From positions 1 through 64,000 of the forward strand of contig JAISAE010000088.1 in the NCBI GenBank assembly GCA_031266875.1: a stretch of 64,000 nucleotides of DNA. Direction: 5' to 3'. This stretch comes from Treponema sp. GTDB taxonomy: Bacteria; Spirochaetota; Spirochaetia; Treponematales; Breznakiellaceae. The notes beneath the pieces are model-generated. The model was not told the origin of the DNA. It saw nothing but the letters and a program-made list of their open reading frames with translations, and ran no database searches. Both the position numbers and the translations under genes were made by a program. Position 1 is the stretch's first letter, and the number at the start of each line of letters is the position of its first letter. This document shows, piece after piece, positions 58,080 to 64,000 of the stretch.

Positions 58080-59573
58080 TTAACGTTTGAACCTCATTGT
58101 TTCCATAGTCGAAGAGTTGCGGATGATGTCAAACCAGAGTTCCTTGTCGGTTTTGTCCCGAAGAACTTGATAGAACGAGGCGAGGTCTTTAACGGGCTGG
58201 CCATTGACGCCGGTGATCAGGTCGCCGCGTAGCAGACCGATGACGGCTGCCGGAGATTCGACATATACCTGGTACACATAAACGCCCTGGTCGTTCTGGT
58301 CAAGTTTAAGACTGCTACGACGGGCTTCGGTGAGCGGAACTGCATACACGCCCGGCCAGAGGTTCTTGCTGTCGGCAGCCGCAGCGTCGGTTCGCTCCTC
58401 AATACGCACTGTGAAGTCTTGGGACACTCCGTCGCGTATAATCGTGAAGGTTGCCTGCTCCCCGGGCTTAAGATCGCCAACGAGTAAGCTTACCTGACTT
58501 GAGCCACGCGCTTCTTTACCATTCACATGGGTAATAAAGTCTCCGGGTTTGATGCCGCTCTTGTCAGCGGGCGAGCCGATGAAGACCTCTGCCGCCAGTC
58601 CGCCGCGCTTGCCGTCGAGCTTCAGCGCCTGAGTTATGTCGCGGTCAGGCTCAGTGAGAGAAACCCCCAGCCAGCCGTAACTGATCGTGCCGGTATTGAT
58701 GAATTCGTCTATGGAGCGCTTGGTGTTATTGATAGGAATGGCGAACCCAATGCCAATAGACCCGCTGTTGTTACTATTACTGGCGATCCATGTATTGATC
58801 CCGATGACTTCGCCCCTGATATTCACGAGCGGACCACCTGAATTCCCCTGATTGATGGAAGCGTCGGTCTGGATAAAGTCATTGATGTTGTTTGTCGGCC
58901 CATCGGTGCGCCCCACCGCACTGATAATACCCATCGTAACTGAGGACATGAAACTGAGCGGGTTGCCCACCGCGATAGCCCAGTCTCCAACCTTCACCGC
59001 GTCTGAGTTGCCCAGTACCGCCAGCGGATAACTGTCGCTGCTCTTGAAGGAAACCATGGCCAGGTCTTTGCGTTCATCCGTGCCGACCAGCGTTGCCGAA
59101 GATTCCTTACCGTCATTGGTCTTTACAGTAATCTCGGTAACGTCTTCCACCACATGGTAGTTGGTTAATACATAGTAGGTGTCCCGATCCTTACGGACTA
59201 TGATGCCGGAACCCAGCCCTTGCGAGCGATACTCGTTCTGTCCCTGGTTATCCTGCGGGCCAAAGAAGAACTCCCACGGGATGCCGTTGTAGTTCTGGCT
59301 CTGCCGCTGAACCACAGATACCGTGTCAATCTCGACCACTGAGGGAACTACCTTTGAGGATACGGTTTGGATCGTGGTCTGGAGGCTTTCCGCCACGGCC
59401 AGAGCGCTTTCAGGAATCATCACCTGATTCTGCTCCGCCTGAACGACCTTTCCCAGCTTTGCCATTGGGCCGAAAAACGAAAAACAGGCGAGCGCGAAAC
59501 CGAAAATCGCTCCCACCAGCACTAAGTTGAAGAATAAAAAGCTCTTCGAGGACAATTTCTTTAAAAGATTCAT
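58080..59573 (-). CDS. htrA: Do/HtrA-family serine protease with two PDZ domains
   Basis: TNYHVVEDVTEI, DLAMVSFK, QTDASINQGNSGGPLVNIRGEVIGIN. Confidence 0.95.
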   Translation of the reverse strand: MNLLKKLSSKSFLFFNLVLVGAIFGFALACFSFFGPMAKLGKVVQAEQNQVMIPESALAVAESLQTTIQTVSSKVVPSVVEIDTVSVVQRQSQNYNGIPWEFFFGPQDNQGQNEYRSQGLGSGIIVRKDRDTYYVLTNYHVVEDVTEITVKTNDGKESSATLVGTDERKDLAMVSFKSSDSYPLAVLGNSDAVKVGDWAIAVGNPLSFMSSVTMGIISAVGRTDGPTNNINDFIQTDASINQGNSGGPLVNIRGEVIGINTWIASNSNNSGSIGIGFAIPINNTKRSIDEFINTGTISYGWLGVSLTEPDRDITQALKLDGKRGGLAAEVFIGSPADKSGIKPGDFITHVNGKEARGSSQVSLLVGDLKPGEQATFTIIRDGVSQDFTVRIEERTDAAAADSKNLWPGVYAVPLTEARRSSLKLDQNDQGVYVYQVYVESPAAVIGLLRGDLITGVNGQPVKDLASFYQVLRDKTDKELWFDIIRNSSTMETMRFKR

Positions 59574-59780
59574 AGCATACGCTCCTTCTTATGAGAAAAA
59601 TTGAAACACTTAATGATGAAGTGTTTCAGTAGCTAGTCAAATTTGTTACACAACCTGTTTTGAACCGCGATTTATTCAGATTTTTGCGCTTTTTAACTAA
59701 GCTATACCTATAATAATAAAAATTTTTCCGAATAGTTACAGGTGTATACGCAGAATTCTGTTTTTGGGAACCAATTTTTA

Positions 59781-60545
59781 TCACGGGTCAAGCCTTTCGG
59801 TGAGTATCTCTGTCTGTCCGTCAAAGATCGCCACAGTGTGTTCCCAGTGCGCGGAAACCTGCTCGTCGGCGGTAACAACTGTCCAGTCGTCGTCCAGTAA
59901 CCTTATGTTGGCCTTGCCCATGTTGATCATGGGTTCGATGGCGATCACGAGGCCGTTGTTCATGCGGGGGTTTGGCCCGTGCGGGTAGTTGGAGACCTGC
60001 GGGTCCTCATGAAGACTCAGGCCAACCCCGTGGCCGCAGTATTCACGCACTACTCCGTAACCGTGGGCCAGCGCGTGTCCCTCCACAGCCCGCGCAATTT
60101 GGAGAAGCCGATCGCCAGCCTTCACTGCCTCAATGCCTTTGTACAGACACTCTCGCGTAACCACATTGAGCTGGTGAACTGCGCTGCTCACCTTGCCCGC
60201 CTCGATGCTGATAGCCTGATCGCTGATATACCCGTCCAGATCAATACCGCAGTCCAGCGAAACGAGGTCGCCTTCCCGAATACGGCGCTTGGACGGGATG
60301 CCGTGAATCACCTCGTTGTTGATGGAGATGCAGATAGCGGCTGGGAAGGGGTTTTTCTTGTGGCCGTAGCCCAGAAACACGGGTTTGCCACCTGCCTTCT
60401 TGATCCAGTTCTGCGTCCAGCGGTCGATTTCAAGGGTTTCAACACCCGGCTTCACCAGAGGAATCAGTTCCCGGTACATGGCGCTCAACATACGACACGA
60501 TAAGCGGATACCTTCAATTTGTTTTGCGTTTTTTAAACGAATCAT
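59781..60545 (-). CDS. map: Type I methionine aminopeptidase
   Basis: SINNEVIHGIPSKR, DLVSLDCGI, YCGHGVGLSLHEDPQVSNY. Confidence 0.96.
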   Translation of the reverse strand: MIRLKNAKQIEGIRLSCRMLSAMYRELIPLVKPGVETLEIDRWTQNWIKKAGGKPVFLGYGHKKNPFPAAICISINNEVIHGIPSKRRIREGDLVSLDCGIDLDGYISDQAISIEAGKVSSAVHQLNVVTRECLYKGIEAVKAGDRLLQIARAVEGHALAHGYGVVREYCGHGVGLSLHEDPQVSNYPHGPNPRMNNGLVIAIEPMINMGKANIRLLDDDWTVVTADEQVSAHWEHTVAIFDGQTEILTERLDP

Positions 60546-60575
60546 GATATGCCCTTATACCTTGTTTTCCGTATC

Positions 60576-61349
60576 TCAGACTTGCAGCTTGCGCCGGAGT
60601 CGCGCTGTATTGGGGAGACGGGGATCGCGCCGCAGGGCTTCCTGAAATATGCCCTGGGCTGACTTGAGTTCACCCAACTTAACAAGGCTTTCCGCCATGG
60701 AACGGAGCCAGCGGGCCTCGTCATGCGAGGAAAATCCCAGGTCAAGCAGGCTTTCCATACAGAGGATATACGTTTTCTCGTCCAGCGATGATTTGAGCCG
60801 CAGACGAACCAGCTCCTTCAAAACCGCCTCCACCTCAATAATGAAGTGCCGGAAGTATGGCCGGCGGCGCTCCTCCCGTACAATGTCCACTAGAAGCATG
60901 AACGCCTCGTAGTAACACTGTCGTTTTTCCAGTTCCTCAGCCAGCAGAAAAGTACAGTCCATCCAGTCTTCCTGATCCAGATACTTTTGCAGAGGGAAAC
61001 CCAGACCGCCCTGTCTCCGCCATATCTCCAGGGCGCGTTCCTCCTCAAGGTGCATAAGGTCGAAGATCACGAGTTTAGCCTGACTTGCCGGATCATCGTG
61101 TTCCTGCAAGAAAGCCCGGTAATCGAAATCCCCCTTCTTAAAGATACGGTTAAAGGCGCGGTCGTATTCGTGGCGCCGGTCTGGATTGGAGAGCACTTCA
61201 TAAGCGATGAGTAGCCGCCGCATTTCGCCTGTGGCGGCGTTACCGGCAATGTCGGGATGCAACTGCTTTGCCCGCTCACGAAAGGCTTTTTTTATCTCAC
61301 GCAGGGAGGAAGTCTCGTTGATGCCGAGAAGCCGGTAATAGTTTTCCAC
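60576..61349 (-). CDS. DnaJ-domain protein with TPR-like C-terminus
   Basis: NYYRLLGINETSSLREIKKAFRERAKQLHPDIAG. Confidence 0.92.
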   Translation of the reverse strand: MENYYRLLGINETSSLREIKKAFRERAKQLHPDIAGNAATGEMRRLLIAYEVLSNPDRRHEYDRAFNRIFKKGDFDYRAFLQEHDDPASQAKLVIFDLMHLEEERALEIWRRQGGLGFPLQKYLDQEDWMDCTFLLAEELEKRQCYYEAFMLLVDIVREERRRPYFRHFIIEVEAVLKELVRLRLKSSLDEKTYILCMESLLDLGFSSHDEARWLRSMAESLVKLGELKSAQGIFQEALRRDPRLPNTARLRRKLQV

Positions 61350-61361
61350 AATGCCGGCGCG

Positions 61362-61769
61362 TTAGGCCCCGATACGCTTACCCAGCGCCTCAGACTGGGT
61401 TGCCGAGAGAATGATATCGCTCCAGTTGACCATCATGCCTTCTTTTTCCATGGTCTTCATCAGGTTAGAAAAGGCCCTGCCGGTGAAGGGGCCGGTTTTC
61501 TTGAGAAAGGCCGCGCTCTTCTTGCCTGAGAGCCCGCTCCCTGTGGCAAGTATCTTCGGCAAAGCCTCCGGCATCTTTCCACCGAACAGGGATATGGACT
61601 CGGCGCATACCACAATGTATTCATAGCCCGGCAGACGAAACCCGTCCTCAGTCCATGCATCAATCACGTCAACGCGATGCCCCATAGCTTCCATGCCTTT
61701 TTGCAAGGCTTTTACATAATCGGGAATCCCTGTTTTCCGCGCTGTAGCACTCACAATCGCTATTCTCAT
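61362..61769 (-). CDS. Flavodoxin-like hypothetical protein
   Basis: IVSATARKTGIPDYVKALQKGMEAMGHRVDVID. Confidence 0.6.
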   Translation of the reverse strand: MRIAIVSATARKTGIPDYVKALQKGMEAMGHRVDVIDAWTEDGFRLPGYEYIVVCAESISLFGGKMPEALPKILATGSGLSGKKSAAFLKKTGPFTGRAFSNLMKTMEKEGMMVNWSDIILSATQSEALGKRIGA

Positions 61770-61787
61770 TCCATGCCTCTTCTCTGT

Positions 61788-62273
61788 TCAGGCGTGCCTA
61801 AAAATTTGATCAATGTTTGGTTCTTTGACCACCAATACCGAACACTTGGCGTTATTCATAATCTCCCGATGGGAGTGAGAAATGATGTCCCGGGCGCTCC
61901 GGTCTTTCTCCCATCCGCCCAAGATGATGAGATCAGCTTTTTTTTCGTCCGCCAGTGTCAGAATTTCCGTATACACTGCGCCACTGCGTATTTCCCGTTC
62001 GATCTTGACACCCTTAGTACGCGCCAACTCTTCGGCAAAGACGAGATATCGCTCACCATTAGCCTTGAGGCTGTTGGCATACTCATTACCCTCGTCCTGG
62101 ATGAAGATTTTGCTTAGGGTAAGTTGCCGGATCGTGGCGATATCAACAACATACACAGCGGTAAGACGACAACGGTACGTTTTAGCCATGACAATGGCAT
62201 ACTTCGCCGCCAGTACAGAAGCGTCGGAACCAGTAACTGCGACAACAATGTTAGAAAACAATGGTTTGATCAT
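61788..62273 (-). CDS. Universal stress protein (UspA family)
   Basis: IVVAVTGSDASVLAAKYAI...ADLIILGGWEKDRSARDIISHSHREIMNNAKCSVLVVK. Confidence 0.92.
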   Translation of the reverse strand: MIKPLFSNIVVAVTGSDASVLAAKYAIVMAKTYRCRLTAVYVVDIATIRQLTLSKIFIQDEGNEYANSLKANGERYLVFAEELARTKGVKIEREIRSGAVYTEILTLADEKKADLIILGGWEKDRSARDIISHSHREIMNNAKCSVLVVKEPNIDQIFRHA

Positions 62274-62277
62274 AGCT

Positions 62278-62901
62278 TCACTCCTTGCCGGCTTTCCTTT
62301 TCAGGAGCTTACTGGTAAAGAAGGCGTCCCTGTCCCGCTCTTCCAGCGCCGATTCGATATAAACTTTTGTTTCTTTAGCGGTCGGGATTACCATTTTTTC
62401 AAGTGCGTTCACCCGCCGCTGGGTTTTACGAACCTCTCTCGCCAAACGCCAGGTAATCGTCCGCACCGCCGCCAATTCAGTTATGATTTTTAGCAACTTA
62501 AAGAATTCCAATACCGTTTCATCACATTCTGCAAATGAATTTGCAATGGAATACTTCAATTCCGCATCAGGCATGGTGATTTCAAGACTGGAGAGGTTCA
62601 TGCCCGCAGCGATCACCCTTTTCTCATGTATCTCGAACCGGTATTTGATGTTACGGGAGAGCCGGTCAGACCGTTCCCGTCCCACCACAATGAGCATACG
62701 CCTAAGCGCCGGATACGCGATGGCAATCTGTGCGTCTATATCTCCTTCCAGCAACTTCACCTTCTCTACCTTCTGCATAAGCTCCATCACAAGAATTTCC
62801 CGCTTCTGCTCAAGTAGGTCATAACCTTCCTCAGCAGTAGCAAGCCGCTCCTTGGTCCTGATTAGATTGCTCTTGGTAGGAGCAATGCTTTCCCGCGCCA
62901 T
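62278..62901 (-). CDS. atpD: V-type ATP synthase subunit D
   Basis: IAPTKSNLIRTKERLATAEEGYDLLEQKREILVMEL. Confidence 0.95.
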   Translation of the reverse strand: MARESIAPTKSNLIRTKERLATAEEGYDLLEQKREILVMELMQKVEKVKLLEGDIDAQIAIAYPALRRMLIVVGRERSDRLSRNIKYRFEIHEKRVIAAGMNLSSLEITMPDAELKYSIANSFAECDETVLEFFKLLKIITELAAVRTITWRLAREVRKTQRRVNALEKMVIPTAKETKVYIESALEERDRDAFFTSKLLKRKAGKE

Positions 62902-62903
62902 AC

Positions 62904-64000
62904 CTAACCCGCCATCCGCAGGCTGTCGTTGGCTGTATTGTTCATATTGTCCGGCTTCTCCTTGGACGCCAGAATCGGGTCAAGGTACTTTTCGATGAGT
63001 TCTTGCTTGATACGTAGGAGTTCATCGCGTGGTATCTCGGTGAGTATTTCCCAGCCAATGTTCAGAGTACGCTCAATGTCACGATTCTCAAAGTCCTCCT
63101 GGGATAGAAACTTCTGCTCAAACTTCTCGCCAAAGCGCAGATACTGCTTATCCGACTCGGAAAGCTCCTCCTCCCCGATAATCGACGCAAGGTTACGTAC
63201 CTGCTTAACCTTTGAGTAGGCCGCGAAGAGCTGGCTGGACACATCCTTGTGATCATCCCGCGTCATGCCTGGCCCGATCCCGTCCTTCATCAGGCGCGAC
63301 AGACTCGGCAGGCCAGCCACCGGTGGATACACACCGCGCTGAGCCAACTCGCGGTCAAGCACGATCTGCCCCTCGGTGATATACCCCGACAGGTCAGGAA
63401 TCGGATGGCTTATATCATCATTCGGCATGGTAAGAATCGGAATCTGCGTAATAGACCCACTCGACCCGCTAATCTTTCCGGCACGTTCATAGAGCGACGC
63501 AAGGTCAGAGTAGAGATACCCCGGATACCCCTTACGGCTCGGCACCTCACCCCTAATTGAAGATACCTCACGCAACGCCTCGCAGTAGTTGGTCATGTCG
63601 GTCATAACGACCAGTACGTGCATGTTTTTCTGGTAAGCGAGGTATTCCGCTGCGGTCAGGGCGCATTTCGGCGCGACCAAGCGTTCCAGCGACGGCGCGT
63701 CCGCCAGCGATAGGAATACAACGACGTTTGCCAGTACACCAGACCGCTCAAAGTCGTCAAGGAAGAAACGCGCCACGTCATACTTAACCCCCATGGCGCA
63801 GAACACCACGACAAACGGCTCGTTAGCGTTAAGAATCTTAGCCTGCCGCACGATTTGTGCGGCAAGCCGGTTATGCGGCAGGCCATTCCCAGAGAAGATC
63901 GGCAGCTTCTGTCCCCGAATCAGGGTATTCATACCATCTATGGCTGAAACACCGGTTTGAATAAAGTCTCGCGGATAGGTACGGGCGTAAGGATTGATTG
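62904..64000 (-). CDS. atpB: V-type ATP synthase subunit B (5' end beyond the window)
   Basis: [28 protein letters not shown]; reading frame open to 64000 ([18 protein letters not shown]). Confidence 0.95.
   Translation of the reverse strand, partial: INPYARTYPRDFIQTGVSAIDGMNTLIRGQKLPIFSGNGLPHNRLAAQIVRQAKILNANEPFVVVFCAMGVKYDVARFFLDDFERSGVLANVVVFLSLADAPSLERLVAPKCALTAAEYLAYQKNMHVLVVMTDMTNYCEALREVSSIRGEVPSRKGYPGYLYSDLASLYERAGKISGSSGSITQIPILTMPNDDISHPIPDLSGYITEGQIVLDRELAQRGVYPPVAGLPSLSRLMKDGIGPGMTRDDHKDVSSQLFAAYSKVKQVRNLASIIGEEELSESDKQYLRFGEKFEQKFLSQEDFENRDIERTLNIGWEILTEIPRDELLRIKQELIEKYLDPILASKEKPDNMNNTANDSLRMAG

Overview
The window looks like spirochete chromosome, probably Treponema-type: V-type ATPase genes at the right edge, infC-rpmI-rplT, BspA-like LRR proteins, and DUF/lipoprotein families typical of that group. 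This placement is inferred from protein content, not from a search. Left edge (1-4.1 kb): a compact minus-strand defence operon with an N6-adenine methylase, a Kiwa-like kwaA-kwaB pair, an Eco57I-like methylase and a truncated PHP-domain gene. Housekeeping blocks follow: RluA-type synthase, recG, yggT, an ECF transporter, and an FtsX/LolD-type ABC system. 16.8-25.4 kb holds five tandem BspA-like leucine-rich-repeat paralogues. 26-32 kb is a patchwork of remnants, frameshifted genes and hairpins. From 32 kb on there is a GntR/ABC operon, XRE regulators, an NtrC-type two-component pair, then mostly conserved genes to atpB. Main unusual signals: (1) an alpha-glucuronidase (GH67) ORF with an in-frame ~339-bp insert encoding an RND/AcrB-type porter segment, flanked by a 5-bp direct repeat; (2) a BspA paralogue disrupted by a ~323-bp repeat-rich insert, also flanked by a 5-bp direct repeat; (3) a phage/DGR-type C-type-lectin (SUMF1) gene whose expected variable end is replaced by a P13-porin-like tail; (4) about ten intergenic tandem-repeat families, many with 15/21/33-bp units that create spurious ORFs; (5) XRE regulators with shared operator-like dyads, one overlapping a perfect sigma70 consensus promoter, next to a duplicated 62-bp element with alternative hairpins. 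No rRNA, tRNA or CRISPR array was recognised. All calls come from reading the sequence and the supplied ORF translations; no database search was run.
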